A program made the position numbers and the translations under genes. A DNA stretch of 64,000 nt. Source: Pseudomonadota bacterium (GTDB taxonomy: Bacteria; Bdellovibrionota; Bacteriovoracia; Bacteriovoracales; Bacteriovoracaceae). Location of the stretch: the NCBI GenBank assembly GCA_027487515.1, contig JAIYDL010000018.1, positions 186,001 to 250,000 of the forward strand, written 5' to 3'. The notes below the pieces were generated by a model. That model saw nothing but the letters and a program-made list of their open reading frames with translations. It did not search any database and had not been told where the DNA came from. Below are positions 19,102 to 31,331 of the stretch, piece by piece (the first letter of the stretch is position 1; each line of letters starts with the position of its first letter).

Positions 19102-20040
19102 ATGAGACTTTTTTTGCTACTTCTTATCCTCCTCTCAGCCTCTTTGCACGCAGACCCAGAAGCTCGACGGGCCTTGATCGAGTCGGAACAGCACTGCTCT
19201 AATTTTGTCCGGTATGATGATCAATATGTGTTCCTAGGATTTGGTCCCTACCGGAGTGGGTTCGACATTCCGCGCAAGCCAACCTGGGGACGCCTCGTTG
19301 TGCGCGGAACTGAGAGGCGCTTTGAGCTCACAGCACAAGACGCGGTCGTCGATACCTTCCGCCAGGGTGATATCCTCTGGGTCCTAACTTACTCTGGCCT
19401 CGAAAAATGGGACCTCAACTCGGAAACAAAGCTTCAGGCCTTCAACTCTCACCCAAGCCCAGAACGCGCGGGCCTCCACGAGCACGCCACGGGCCTCGTC
19501 CCTTGGGGCGACAGCCTCTTCATTTCCCACGGCCGAAAAGGGGTTCTGCGGTTTAACCTCAAGAGCGAGCGCTTCGATCAATGGCTCGAACTCAATGGCC
19601 CGCAAGCTCCCCTCGAATCCATGGCAACGGGGATCGCTCGCTCCCAAGATAAACTCTTCGTGGTGATGGATAATTTTAGCTTGGTCAATCCCGGCGAGCG
19701 GACCGCATTCCGCGGGATCGTCACCATCGACCCGACTCGATTCCGCGTGACGAAGCGCCAAGACATCCTGGATCCGGGCGCCACTTCCATCACGATCAAC
19801 GGCGACACTCTTCTGGTCGGCTTTTACGGCATCTTTTGGAAATACTCCATCGACACCCTGGCCCGACAAGCAGCCCCGGAGCCAGACTCTCGCTTCTGGA
19901 ACTTTCCCCTGGAAGGTGTGACTCTGGGGAAACCGGTTCTAGATGAGACCTATTTTTATTCCTGCTTCAGCGAAGGGAGCGGCCCTCAGACGGTACGCAG
20001 GCCCCGGGCCTTTGAATGGAAGAAGCTGCCGGGGAACTAA
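19102..20040 (+). CDS. Secreted hypothetical protein, possible beta-propeller
   Basis: Signal peptide MRLFLLLLILLSASLHA. Repeating GDxLxV.yS.LEKW / GDSLFISHGRKGVLRFNLKSERFDQW / GDTLLVGFYGIFWKYSI blades. Confidence 0.75.
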   Translation: MRLFLLLLILLSASLHADPEARRALIESEQHCSNFVRYDDQYVFLGFGPYRSGFDIPRKPTWGRLVVRGTERRFELTAQDAVVDTFRQGDILWVLTYSGLEKWDLNSETKLQAFNSHPSPERAGLHEHATGLVPWGDSLFISHGRKGVLRFNLKSERFDQWLELNGPQAPLESMATGIARSQDKLFVVMDNFSLVNPGERTAFRGIVTIDPTRFRVTKRQDILDPGATSITINGDTLLVGFYGIFWKYSIDTLARQAAPEPDSRFWNFPLEGVTLGKPVLDETYFYSCFSEGSGPQTVRRPRAFEWKKLPGN

Positions 20041-20045
20041 GACCG

Positions 20046-20079
20046 TGATTGGACCCGGTACCAAAACCGGGTCCAATCA
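20046..20079. terminator. Perfect 14-bp stem, 6-nt loop hairpin between convergent genes
   Basis: TGATTGGACCCGGT-ACCAAA-ACCGGGTCCAATCA, located directly between the stop of 19102-20040(+) and the stop of 20087-20785(-). No long T-tract. Confidence 0.7.
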
Positions 20080-20086
20080 TCCTGTT

Positions 20087-20785
20087 CTAGTGAGAACCGA
20101 TCGAGATTTGGGAGATCGGATAGGTATTGATGGCACCGTTCGTGAAGCGGATCGAAGCACTATCATTGTAGCGGTTTATCGCAACGATCTCACCGCTTAA
20201 CCATTCAACGGTCGCTGCGTCGCCCACGCAGTACTCATCGAGGCAACCTTTCGCGATGCTGACTCTCTCGATCGGGTAGGTATTGGTGGCACCATTAATG
20301 AAGCGGATCGAGAGATTTCTTGTCTGTCGGTTGATCCCGATGATTTCTCCCTCGAGGTATTCCACAACCGCACCATCTCCGACGCAGTAGCGCTCGAGGC
20401 ACCCTTGTGCCACAGTCACGCGATCGACTGGGTAAGTCTGGATCGCTCCGTTGGTAAATCGAATAGAGACTTTCTGCTCGGCCCGGCTGATGGCGATGAT
20501 CTCACCGGAGAGAAACTCGACGGTTGCACCTTCGCCGACGCACAACTTCCCGAGGCATCCCTTTCCGATCAGCACATCGGAGATAGGGTAGGTGTTGATC
20601 GCTCCGTTGATGAATCGGACAGACACCAATTGTCGGTTCAGACTAACCCCCACAATTTCGCCAGGAAGGTATTCGACCACCACGGGATCTCCCGTACAAT
20701 ACCGGTCCCCCGCCTGACTCAAACAGGCGGCAGAGGCCAGGGAAGAGAAAAGGGAAGCAGCGAGGGCGAGTGCAGTTAGTTTCAT
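20087..20785 (-). CDS. Secreted protein of four ~52-aa tandem SH3/KOW-like repeats
   Basis: Signal peptide MKLTALALAASLFSSLASA after an AAGGAG site (ATG at 20785; the track ORF begins at 20905). Repeat unit YCVGDxAxVEYLxGEIIxINRxxxxxSIRFxNGAxxTYPIxxVxIxKGCLxx. Confidence 0.85.
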   Translation of the reverse strand: MKLTALALAASLFSSLASAACLSQAGDRYCTGDPVVVEYLPGEIVGVSLNRQLVSVRFINGAINTYPISDVLIGKGCLGKLCVGEGATVEFLSGEIIAISRAEQKVSIRFTNGAIQTYPVDRVTVAQGCLERYCVGDGAVVEYLEGEIIGINRQTRNLSIRFINGATNTYPIERVSIAKGCLDEYCVGDAATVEWLSGEIVAINRYNDSASIRFTNGAINTYPISQISIGSH

Positions 20786-20973
20786 GAGATCTCCTTGTGG
20801 TTTGGCCCCGACATCATATCCGTGATTGGAGTGCAGCATACAGAGACTGAATTTTTTATACGGCTGCCGCTGAGTCACTGATTGTTGCGACCCAACCGTT
20901 ATCAAGGCTTCCTCTCGGCCAGACAGGGAAGTTTAGCTCGACTGTCCACTCTGGCGGATGGTAGGCTCGAAGC

Positions 20974-21762
20974 ATGCATTTTCCCAAAACTCTATCTAAA
21001 GAAGAGATCAATCTTCTCCCCTTATATGAATTATCTGCTGAGGTCATCCAGGTCGAGACCGAGGCCGGCGTGATCCGAGCGGTGGAGGAGCTTTCGCAAG
21101 AGCCACTCCTGGGCTTCGATACGGAAACAAGGCCCAGCTTTACGAAGGGCGAACGCTACGACGTCTCCCTCCTCCAGTTAGGCACCCACAAGCGGGTCTT
21201 CCTGTTTCGGCTGAACATGACCAAGCTGCCGCAGGAGTTAGCGGCCCTCCTCGCCGACCCGAAGATTCTCAAGGCGGGTGTGGCCGTTCACGACGACATC
21301 AAGGCGCTCCAACGCCTGACACCCTTTGAACCAGCGGGCTTCGTGGAACTTAACCTTGAGGCGAAGAAACTCGGGGTCATCAATCCCGGGCTGAGGCTTC
21401 TGGCAGCGATTTTTCTGAACGTTAAACTCTCCAAGGCGGCGAAGGTCACGAACTGGGACCGACGGGAGTTGACGGAGGCGCAGATCAGCTACGCCGCCTG
21501 TGACGCTGTCGTGGGCCAGCTCATCTATGAGAAGATGCGCCAGATCACCGAAGCCTCCGGGAGCGAAGAGCTTTACCGAGATCAGGAGTTCATCGAGGCA
21601 CTCCTCGGGCTCTACGAGCGGTACCGCCAGGAGGATCCGGCCCGAGCCGCGCACCAGGTGGCGCTCTTAGTGGAGGCGCACCTAAGAAAGCTCGAAGAAG
21701 AGGGCCCTCGGATCAACCGGGGATCCCTTCGGAAGTCGTTCCAGGATAGCGGCGCCCGATAG
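20974..21762 (+). CDS. 3'-5' exonuclease domain protein (RNase D / WRN-exo like)
   Basis: DEDD-type motifs: [25 protein letters not shown], and [18 protein letters not shown]. Confidence 0.88.
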   Translation: MHFPKTLSKEEINLLPLYELSAEVIQVETEAGVIRAVEELSQEPLLGFDTETRPSFTKGERYDVSLLQLGTHKRVFLFRLNMTKLPQELAALLADPKILKAGVAVHDDIKALQRLTPFEPAGFVELNLEAKKLGVINPGLRLLAAIFLNVKLSKAAKVTNWDRRELTEAQISYAACDAVVGQLIYEKMRQITEASGSEELYRDQEFIEALLGLYERYRQEDPARAAHQVALLVEAHLRKLEEEGPRINRGSLRKSFQDSGAR

Positions 21763-21775
21763 CGCCGATCTCAAT

Positions 21776-23524
21776 ATGTACAAACTTCGGGATTATCAGC
21801 AAGAAGCCGTCGACAAGACCTTGGCCTACTTCCGGAAAAAACGAGACCCGGCCTTGATCGTGCTCCCCACCGGCGCAGGCAAGAGCCTCGTGATCGCGGA
21901 ACTCGCGCGCATCGCTCGAGGCCGCGTGCTGGTCCTCGCCCACGTCAAAGAACTCGTTGAGCAGAACTTTCAGAAATACGAAAGCTTTGACCTCGAGGCC
22001 GGAGTCTACTCGGCGGGGCTTGGGAAAAAAGAGGGCGCGCAGAAGGCGATCTTCGGGAGTGTTCAGTCCGTCGCCCGGGCGCCGGAGAATTTCTTTCAGG
22101 ATTTCTCACTGCTGGTCATCGACGAGTGTCACCGCGTCGCCGAAGAGGGGGCCACGCAGTACCAGGAAGTCATCCAAAAGCTTCGAGCGCAAAACCCGAA
22201 CCTGTGCATCTTGGGTCTCACTGCGACTCCCTACCGGCTAGGCCTCGGATGGATTTATGAATACTCTCACAGCGGCGAACTCAAGACCGATCAGCCGCGC
22301 TTTTTTAAGCAGTGTGTGTTTGAGCTCCCGTTGAGTTACATGATTAAAAACCGCTTCCTCACTCTCCCGGTGAAAGTCGACATCCCGGTCACGTGCTACG
22401 ACTTCTCCGAACTCACCGAGAGGGACCGCATGTACACGGTCGCGGAGGTGGAGGAACTCCTGAAGAACCAAAAGCGCCTGACGCCACTCATCGTGAAGAA
22501 CATCATCGACATCACGGTCCGCTTCCACCGCCAGGGGGTCATGATCTTCAGTTCCTCGGTCAAGCACGCAGAAGAAATTCTCTCGCACCTCCCGGCCGCC
22601 GACGCACGCATCGTCCTGGGAGACACGGAGCTTGAAGATCGGGACCGGATCGTCGAAGAGTTCAAGGCCCGGAAGTTTACGTACCTGGTGAATGTCTCGG
22701 TTCTGACCACCGGCTTCGATGCTCCCCACGTCGACGTCATTGCGATCCTAAGGCCCACGGAATCGAACGGACTCTACCAGCAGATTGTGGGCAGAGGACT
22801 TCGACTCGATCCTGGAAAAACGGATTGTTTCATCCTCGATTACACCGGAATGGGTCACGACATCTACGCTCCAGAGATCGGCGAAAAGAAACCGTCCGAA
22901 GCGACGGTTCCGGTCTCCGTTACGTGTCCCCTGTGTGGATTTGAGAACAACTTCTGGGGCCTTGTGGATCAGGATGGTTTGGTGCTTGAGCATTTTGGCC
23001 GAAAGTGTCGCGGGGCGACCCATGATGTGAAAACCCTTGAGGTCAAACCCTGCGGGTTCCGGTTCCGCTACAAGCTCTGCCACGCCTGCGGCCTAGAGAA
23101 TGACGTGACCGCACGATCCTGCGATCACTGCTCCGCCACCTTGATCGATGCGGACGCAAAGCTCAAGCAGGCGAAACTGTCGAAGAACGCTCATGTCCTG
23201 ACGCCGGAGAGGATCACCTTCGAAGAACGGCAGGATAAGAATCACAACTCCTACCTTGAGGTTCGCTACTATGACGCCGACGCCCAGTATGTGAGCGAGG
23301 CACACTTCTTCTCGACTCCTTCCTCGATAAAAAAATTCAACATCAATTTCCTGCGCTCTCACCTACGACGGCCCGAACTCGCTCTCGAGCTCCGCTCCCC
23401 CCAGGACGTGATTCGGCATCAGAAGTTTCTGCGGGCCCCCACCTTCGTCATTGCGCGCAAGCAAGAGAAGTTCTGGAAGATCACAGAGAAAGTGTTTGCG
23501 GAAGAACTCACCAGGCCAACGTAA
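21776..23524 (+). CDS. radD: RadD-like SF2 DEAD/DEAH helicase with C-terminal Cys4 motifs
   Basis: Walker [56 protein letters not shown], then CPLCGFEN and [18 protein letters not shown] zinc-binding clusters. Confidence 0.88.
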   Translation: MYKLRDYQQEAVDKTLAYFRKKRDPALIVLPTGAGKSLVIAELARIARGRVLVLAHVKELVEQNFQKYESFDLEAGVYSAGLGKKEGAQKAIFGSVQSVARAPENFFQDFSLLVIDECHRVAEEGATQYQEVIQKLRAQNPNLCILGLTATPYRLGLGWIYEYSHSGELKTDQPRFFKQCVFELPLSYMIKNRFLTLPVKVDIPVTCYDFSELTERDRMYTVAEVEELLKNQKRLTPLIVKNIIDITVRFHRQGVMIFSSSVKHAEEILSHLPAADARIVLGDTELEDRDRIVEEFKARKFTYLVNVSVLTTGFDAPHVDVIAILRPTESNGLYQQIVGRGLRLDPGKTDCFILDYTGMGHDIYAPEIGEKKPSEATVPVSVTCPLCGFENNFWGLVDQDGLVLEHFGRKCRGATHDVKTLEVKPCGFRFRYKLCHACGLENDVTARSCDHCSATLIDADAKLKQAKLSKNAHVLTPERITFEERQDKNHNSYLEVRYYDADAQYVSEAHFFSTPSSIKKFNINFLRSHLRRPELALELRSPQDVIRHQKFLRAPTFVIARKQEKFWKITEKVFAEELTRPT

Positions 23525-23598
23525 TCCGGAAAGCGCAGCGGGCCTTGCCCTGGAGGCGTCAAAGGCTGAGGATACGAGTACCTTAGGAGGGAAGAATC

Positions 23599-24021
23599 AT
23601 GAAAAATCTCATCACCGTTACAGTTCTCTTAACTTTCGTCGGCTGCGCGACTCCGTCACAGGTGACGTCCCAGGACCAGGGCCTGGCAGTTACGAACACG
23701 GCCATCGCCCCCGCCGCCCAGGGTAACGTGACCACTCAGCAAGACGAGAATGGCAACACGCAGGTGAGCGTGAGCGTCAAGCACATGGCCAAACCGAACT
23801 TGATGGCGGCCAACGCCAGCGCCTATGTCGTGTGGATCAAGCCGGTGGGGCAAAAGTCTTTCCAGAACGTGGGCGCACTCCGGGTGAACAATGAGCTGGA
23901 AGGGACCTATCAAACAAGTGTCCCCTACCAGAACTTCGAGCTCATCATCACTCCCGAGCGCTCGAGCATGGCCCAGTCCCCGAGTGGGAAGACGGTGCTG
24001 AAAAAGAACGTGAACCTCTAG
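23599..24021 (+). CDS. Small lipoprotein, unknown
   Basis: Lipobox MKNLITVTVLLTFVGCATPS after a GGAGGG-type RBS. Confidence 0.75.
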   Translation: MKNLITVTVLLTFVGCATPSQVTSQDQGLAVTNTAIAPAAQGNVTTQQDENGNTQVSVSVKHMAKPNLMAANASAYVVWIKPVGQKSFQNVGALRVNNELEGTYQTSVPYQNFELIITPERSSMAQSPSGKTVLKKNVNL

Positions 24022-24075
24022 AGGGACACGGAAGCTCACAGATGTGGGCCGGGGATTGACCGGTGAAAAGAGTTA

Positions 24076-24648
24076 TTGCATAAGAGAGGAGTCAAAAGGA
24101 CCACTGTGATCGTAACTCTTTTCACCATGCTCGGATTTCTTCAACTCCCGCCGCCGGAACTCTACTCCGACCAAACGGAGCGCGGAGGTGAAACCAGGGC
24201 CCATGTCCTGGACGATTCTGACGGTCTCATTCTAGAGGGCGTCCTCAAAGGAATCATCGGTCGGGAGGGCACAAGAGTCGGATTCGTGGGTCTTCGTCGG
24301 CCGCTGAAGCTGACCCCAACTCGAGGGATCCAACTCCGCGTCTCTGGGATTGAGGGACTGAAGACCCGGGCGATCTTTAAGACTGTCCACCGGAAGCTCC
24401 CCCCTTACAGCGGAGAGCTCACTTTCCAGGCGCTCCTCGAAGCCACGGAAACGCCGGAGATCTACGCCGTCGACCTCAACTCACTTCGCCCCTACATTCG
24501 TGGATCCCAGATTCACACGCCACTGCCGAATCCCTTTCACCACGCTGATGTCAATGAGTTTGCCCTTGAGCTCAAGCTCTCAGAGCAAAATTTTGATCCC
24601 GATGTCGGGTTGCCATTCAGAGTGAAAGTGTATTTCGAAGAGCGGTGA
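24076..24648 (+). CDS. Hypothetical protein, possibly secreted
   Basis: 190-aa ORF with a TTG start and hydrophobic N-terminus; start uncertain. Confidence 0.55.
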   Translation: MHKRGVKRTTVIVTLFTMLGFLQLPPPELYSDQTERGGETRAHVLDDSDGLILEGVLKGIIGREGTRVGFVGLRRPLKLTPTRGIQLRVSGIEGLKTRAIFKTVHRKLPPYSGELTFQALLEATETPEIYAVDLNSLRPYIRGSQIHTPLPNPFHHADVNEFALELKLSEQNFDPDVGLPFRVKVYFEER

Positions 24649-24650
24649 GC

Positions 24651-25142
24651 CTAGCCTTTCTTCGCCACTTTCTTGACCGTCTTCTTGGCGACTTTTTTTA
24701 GCGGTGTTTTGAAATTGAGCGGGTTCGAAGAGCGCTTCGCATCGTTGCGCGCCTTTTTGGCCAGCTGTTTACTCTTAAAATCAATGTCCTGTCGAGGCTT
24801 TGCGGACTCGCCCTTGGCGCTCGCAGCCGCTGACTTGGCCTTGCCCGTTGCAGGCCTGCGTGACGGCTTGTCCTGGGGAATGGCAAAGTTCGCTTTAATG
24901 GTCCGACCGTCTATCACCTCACCGTTTAAACCGGCGATCGCCGCTTCGGCCTCAGCGATCGAGCTCATCTCTACGAACGCCATACCTCGGGACTGAAGGG
25001 ACTTGGGCTCGACGATGATTTTAATGTTCACGATGGTGCCGTAGCGGGAAAAGAGGGTGCGCACCCCCCTCCGGTCGCGATCATAGCTTAAGTTACTGAT
25101 GTAGACAGTGGCATTGGATTGATTCTTCATGGAGCTCCTCAC
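24651..25142 (-). CDS. RRM-type RNA-binding protein with Lys/Ala-rich tail
   Basis: RNP2 VYISNLSY, RNP1 SRGMAFVEM, then tail KTPLKKVAKKTVKKVAKKG. Confidence 0.92.
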   Translation of the reverse strand: MRSSMKNQSNATVYISNLSYDRDRRGVRTLFSRYGTIVNIKIIVEPKSLQSRGMAFVEMSSIAEAEAAIAGLNGEVIDGRTIKANFAIPQDKPSRRPATGKAKSAAASAKGESAKPRQDIDFKSKQLAKKARNDAKRSSNPLNFKTPLKKVAKKTVKKVAKKG

Positions 25143-25289
25143 AGAACTCGACCATAGCTTAAGAGGAATGCTTCGGCGATGGTGGGTGAAAAAAAATCTC
25201 GCGCAATCTGAACACGTCTAACGCGATGAAACTATTAACATCGAATGAAAGTGGGTCTACACTAAGCTGGAACTTTTTAACACCAGGAG

Positions 25290-26345
25290 ATGACTATGAT
25301 TCAGGCGAAAGGATTTGCAGCGGCTTCGGCCACCACCCCTCTGGCCCCGTATGCCTTCGAGCGCCGAGATCCGAAGGACCATGACGTCGTCATCGACATC
25401 AAGTTTTGTGGCGTCTGCCATTCGGACATCCACATGACCCGTGACGAGTGGAACTTTGGTTCAGTCTATCCCATGGTCCCGGGCCACGAGATCGCCGGCA
25501 TCGTCCGCGCCGTGGGCCCGAAGGTCAAGAAGTATAAAGTCGGCGACCGAGTCGGGGTCGGTTGCATGGTGGACTCTTGCCGCACGTGTGTGAACTGTGA
25601 CCAAGAGCTCGAGAATTACTGCATCCCCGGAAGCACCCTCACCTACAGCTCTCCCGAGCGCGACGGGAGCGGCTCCACCCAAGGAGGGTACTCGGATGTG
25701 ATCGTGACCAACGAGGACTTCGTGCTACGGATCCCAGATGAACTTCCGTTGGACAAGGCGGCGCCCCTTCTGTGCGCCGGCATCACCACCTACTCGCCGC
25801 TCCGGCACTGGAAGGCGGGCCCGGGCAAGACGGTGGGCGTGCTGGGCCTTGGAGGGCTGGGCCACATGGCCGTTAAGATCGCCGTGGCGATGGGAGCGAA
25901 TGTGACGGTGATCAGCCACTCTGATAAAAAGCGCGAAGACGCAAAGGCCTTCGGGGCCCACCAATTCCTGAACACGAACTCTCCCGAGGCCCTCACCGAA
26001 AACGCCCTGCGCTTCGACCTGATCATCAACACGGTCTCCTCCGCCGACCTCGACCTTAACCCCATCCTCGGGCTCTTGAAGCTGGACGGAACCATCGTCA
26101 ACGTCGGGGCCCCGGATAAGCCGCTGTCCCTCAATGTCTTCTCGCTCCTTCTGATGCGCCGGAACTTCGCGGGCTCGGTCATCGGATCCATCAAAGAGAC
26201 TCAGGAAATGCTTCATTTCTGCGCGGAACATAAGATCACCCCGGAGATTGAAGTCATTGCCCCGGCGCAGGTCAACCACGCCTATGAGCGAGTCCTCAAG
26301 AGCGATGTCCGGTACCGGTTTGTGTTGGACATGGCAAAGCTTTGA
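25290..26345 (+). CDS. Zn-dependent NAD(P) alcohol dehydrogenase (YahK/CAD-like)
   Basis: [63 protein letters not shown]. Confidence 0.93.
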   Translation: MTMIQAKGFAAASATTPLAPYAFERRDPKDHDVVIDIKFCGVCHSDIHMTRDEWNFGSVYPMVPGHEIAGIVRAVGPKVKKYKVGDRVGVGCMVDSCRTCVNCDQELENYCIPGSTLTYSSPERDGSGSTQGGYSDVIVTNEDFVLRIPDELPLDKAAPLLCAGITTYSPLRHWKAGPGKTVGVLGLGGLGHMAVKIAVAMGANVTVISHSDKKREDAKAFGAHQFLNTNSPEALTENALRFDLIINTVSSADLDLNPILGLLKLDGTIVNVGAPDKPLSLNVFSLLLMRRNFAGSVIGSIKETQEMLHFCAEHKITPEIEVIAPAQVNHAYERVLKSDVRYRFVLDMAKL

Positions 26346-26426
26346 GCGATCGCTTTTATCTATAGGTCGATAGACGTTTAAGATTATACGGCGCCCCTCA
26401 CCTTTGTCATCATTAAGGCAGCTTAA

Positions 26427-28712
<2,286 letters not shown>

Positions 28713-28719
28713 TCATTCG

Positions 28720-28751
28720 CTTGGTGCTGCTCCTCCGGGATCGGCACCAAG
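28720..28751 (+). terminator. Candidate hairpin after katG
   Basis: CTTGGTGC ... GCACCAAG inverted repeat starting 8 nt past the stop. No clear T-tract. Confidence 0.4.
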
Positions 28752-28861
28752 CTCCTTAAACCCCTTTAAGACATCCTAGGAAGAAAACATTTTCTTGGCG
28801 GCCAGGGTAGTTTTGGGTAGTCTTAAAGCATTGGACGACTTCACTTGGTCGAACATAATGC

Positions 28862-28938
28862 GCAGCTTTAGCTCAGCTGGATAGAGTGCCTGGCTTCGAA
28901 CCAGTCGGTCGGGGGTTCGAATCCCTCAAGCTGCGCCA
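28862..28938 (+). tRNA. tRNA-Arg (anticodon TCG)
   Basis: Acceptor GCAGCTT/AAGCTGC, D-stem GCTC/GAGT, anticodon loop CTTCGAA, T-stem GGGGG-TTCGAAT-CCCTC, encoded CCA. Confidence 0.93.
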
Positions 28939-28987
28939 TTATACACTCGTACAGTTCTCTCAAAAATCAGCAGCATCGGAGATTCTT

Positions 28988-29884
28988 ATGAAATGGACAC
29001 TTGTTGTTTTCCTCCTCTCTATGAGCTGCTCGCAACTCCCCTCCTCTCAAAAAGCCTCCCCGGAGATCAAGGAGACGCTCCTGACCTTCACGATCACCGA
29101 GGGGATCTCTCACCCCGAATCTGTGATCTACTCAAAAGACGACGATGCACTCTTTGTGTCTAACATCACCAGCGGTGACCCCCTCGAATCGAGGCCCCTC
29201 GGGACAATCAGCAAATACTCCCGCGACGGGAAAGTCATCGCCGCTCCTTGGATCAAAGGGCTCCGAGCTCCAAAAGGAATGGCGATTTTTAAGAATCACC
29301 TCTACGTCAGCGATGTCGATCAAGTTGTGAAAATTGATCTGAAGACAGCCAAGATCCTAAACACCATCAAAGTCGAAGGGGCAAAGTTCTTAAACGACGT
29401 CGTGGCGGACAAGGCCGGCAATATTCTCATCTCTGACATGATGACCGACACCATCTACGTCTGGACTAAAGCTGGAGTTAAAATCTGGAAACAAACCTCG
29501 GCCCTTAATTCGCCGAATGGCCTATTCATCGACGGCAAAGACAGTCTCATCATCGCCTCCTGGGGGAACCCCATCGCAAAAGATTTTACGACGCAGAATC
29601 CAGGGCATCTCTCTCGCGTGTCAGTCAAGGCGGCGGGAGAATCCCAGGCAAAGCTCGGATCACTTCAGGGGAACCTTGACGGGATCGCAGAAGATAACAG
29701 CGGCCATTTCTGGATCTCCGACTGGATGACTGGAGACGTATTTAGAGTCGAGAGTGCTGGATCCGCCAAGAAGGTCCTCAACCTCAAGCAAGGGACGGCT
29801 GACATCTTTTTTGCCAAGGAACTGGGTCTCCTCTTCATTCCTCAAATGTACGAAAGCAAAGTTTTTGCCTACAAGGTGATCTAA
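28988..29884 (+). CDS. SMP-30/NHL-type beta-propeller lipoprotein
   Basis: Lipobox MKWTLVVFLLSMSCSQL, then VSNITSGDPLE, LYVSDVDQVVKIDL, GNILISDMMTDTIYVW, GHFWISDWMTGDVFRV. Start corrected from the track's 28886, which lies inside the tRNA. Confidence 0.82.
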   Translation: MKWTLVVFLLSMSCSQLPSSQKASPEIKETLLTFTITEGISHPESVIYSKDDDALFVSNITSGDPLESRPLGTISKYSRDGKVIAAPWIKGLRAPKGMAIFKNHLYVSDVDQVVKIDLKTAKILNTIKVEGAKFLNDVVADKAGNILISDMMTDTIYVWTKAGVKIWKQTSALNSPNGLFIDGKDSLIIASWGNPIAKDFTTQNPGHLSRVSVKAAGESQAKLGSLQGNLDGIAEDNSGHFWISDWMTGDVFRVESAGSAKKVLNLKQGTADIFFAKELGLLFIPQMYESKVFAYKVI

Positions 29885-29901
29885 GTACAGAGCGGGATCC
29901 A

Positions 29902-30984
29902 CTACCTTTTAACTGCATCGCAGATCATGAACTTGCTGTTCGTCGCGACGACCGTGGAGTTACCGAAGAGGTTTTTTAGCTTCACTTGGTAGCCGAGGTG
30001 AGTGTTGCCGATGACCCGGATCATCCCCCCGGGCCTCAGCGCCGCAAGAGAATCTTGAAACATCTGCCAAGAAACAAAATCGCCGATGGTGTGTCCTTGG
30101 TGGAACGGGGGATTGCAAAGGACAAGGTCCAAAGAATTCGGCCGCTGGCCTTCGAAGCAGTTCGTCCAGTGGAAGGAAGCCTCATCTTGGAAGTAGTGGG
30201 CATAATTGATCCGGGCGCTCTCGATCGCCATCGCAGAATCATCGCTAAATGAGATCTTCGCACGGGGATTGAGTTGCTTCGCTTTGATCCCCAGAATACC
30301 GTTGGCGCACCCGAGGTCGAGGATCGCGCCGAAATCTCCTCGAGGAATGTGGTCCAAAATAAATCGGGTTCCGATGTCCAGTTTCTCCCGACTAAAGAGG
30401 TTCGAGTGATTCACAAATGGAACTTCGAAAGCGTCGATCTTGACTGATTGGGGCCCGGGACGTTGAACCTGTGAGAGCTCAAAATCCGCAAAGATCAATC
30501 GCGCTTTCTTCTGGGCCAGGCTCGTCGTGGTTTTACCAATGTACTTATTCAGGAGGTCAAAACTCGTCGGGGCCAGGTGCTTAATCATGGCGCCGCAGAT
30601 GACCTTTGAGTGAGACTGAAGGTGCGAGGTCAGGGCGCAGAGGAGGTCTTCAAAATAGGTCATGTTCTTCGGGATCTGGAGACAAACAAAATCGTAGATC
30701 CCGTGGAGCTCCGAGAGGTGATGGATCAACCCGGGCCTCTGGGTACAATTTTGCAGGATCCCCTGGGTGCTCACGTAGGAGTCCGTGTAGGTCGTGGGTT
30801 CGAACTCTTGCAGCCCCCAGCTCAGGGCCCCGAAGTGATCATTCACAACGAGGATCCGCTTCCCGTTGAGCTCAACCGAGGACAGGTGCTTAAGGATGAG
30901 AGCATCAGCGCTGTCCCAGCCTTGCAGGTCCTCGCGTTTCCTTACGGGGTAGCGTTTAATTTCAGCGAGAGATTTGGCACTCAT
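29902..30984 (-). CDS. rlmG: RlmG/RsmC-type rRNA (guanine-N2) methyltransferase
   Basis: ILDLGCANGILGIKAKQLNP, LVLCNPPFHQGHTIGDFVSWQMF, N-terminal pseudo-MTase half. Start placed at MSAKSLAEIKRYP. Confidence 0.82.
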   Translation of the reverse strand: MSAKSLAEIKRYPVRKREDLQGWDSADALILKHLSSVELNGKRILVVNDHFGALSWGLQEFEPTTYTDSYVSTQGILQNCTQRPGLIHHLSELHGIYDFVCLQIPKNMTYFEDLLCALTSHLQSHSKVICGAMIKHLAPTSFDLLNKYIGKTTTSLAQKKARLIFADFELSQVQRPGPQSVKIDAFEVPFVNHSNLFSREKLDIGTRFILDHIPRGDFGAILDLGCANGILGIKAKQLNPRAKISFSDDSAMAIESARINYAHYFQDEASFHWTNCFEGQRPNSLDLVLCNPPFHQGHTIGDFVSWQMFQDSLAALRPGGMIRVIGNTHLGYQVKLKNLFGNSTVVATNSKFMICDAVKR

Positions 30985-31106
30985 GGAAGCCGATGATAAC
31001 GAAATGGCACCAAAAATCCAATGTAAATACATGGACATGAGTGCGCCGGCCTGACCGGAAAAATTTTAATCTTCTTTTGGAGCTCACTCAGATTACAATA
31101 ACGAGT

Positions 31107-31331
31107 ATGAAGACCATCCTCTTTCTGCTGTCCACCGTACTCGTGTTTACTCAATGGGTCGCCAGGGCTTCCCAGGAACAGACACGCACATCCCCCACCG
31201 AGAGTCGTCCTAAGGTAGACCCCGCGGCACCGGCCGCGACGACTGAATCGGCGGCAAGTCCGGAAAAACCCCAGGAGCCTAAGCCCGCGGTGCCGACGAG
31301 AGAACCCTGTTTGGCATGCGGCCTCGGGTAA
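31107..31331 (+). CDS. Putative secreted RiPP precursor peptide of an MNIO (DUF692) enzyme
   Basis: MKTILFLLSTVLVFTQWVARAS-QEQTRTSPTESRPKVDPAAPAATTESAASPEKPQEPKPAVPTREPCLACGLG*: signal peptide, low-complexity Pro/Ala/Glu/Thr spacer, C-terminal CxxCG. The 3' end overlaps the DUF692 gene by 16 nt. Confidence 0.65.
   Translation: MKTILFLLSTVLVFTQWVARASQEQTRTSPTESRPKVDPAAPAATTESAASPEKPQEPKPAVPTREPCLACGLG

Noticed and set aside
28886-28987. N-terminal 34 codons of track ORF 28886-29884 (MPGFEPVGRGFESLKLRHYTL...)
   Set aside because: They are a translation of the tRNA-Arg. The real start is the ATG at 28988 with a lipobox signal peptide.
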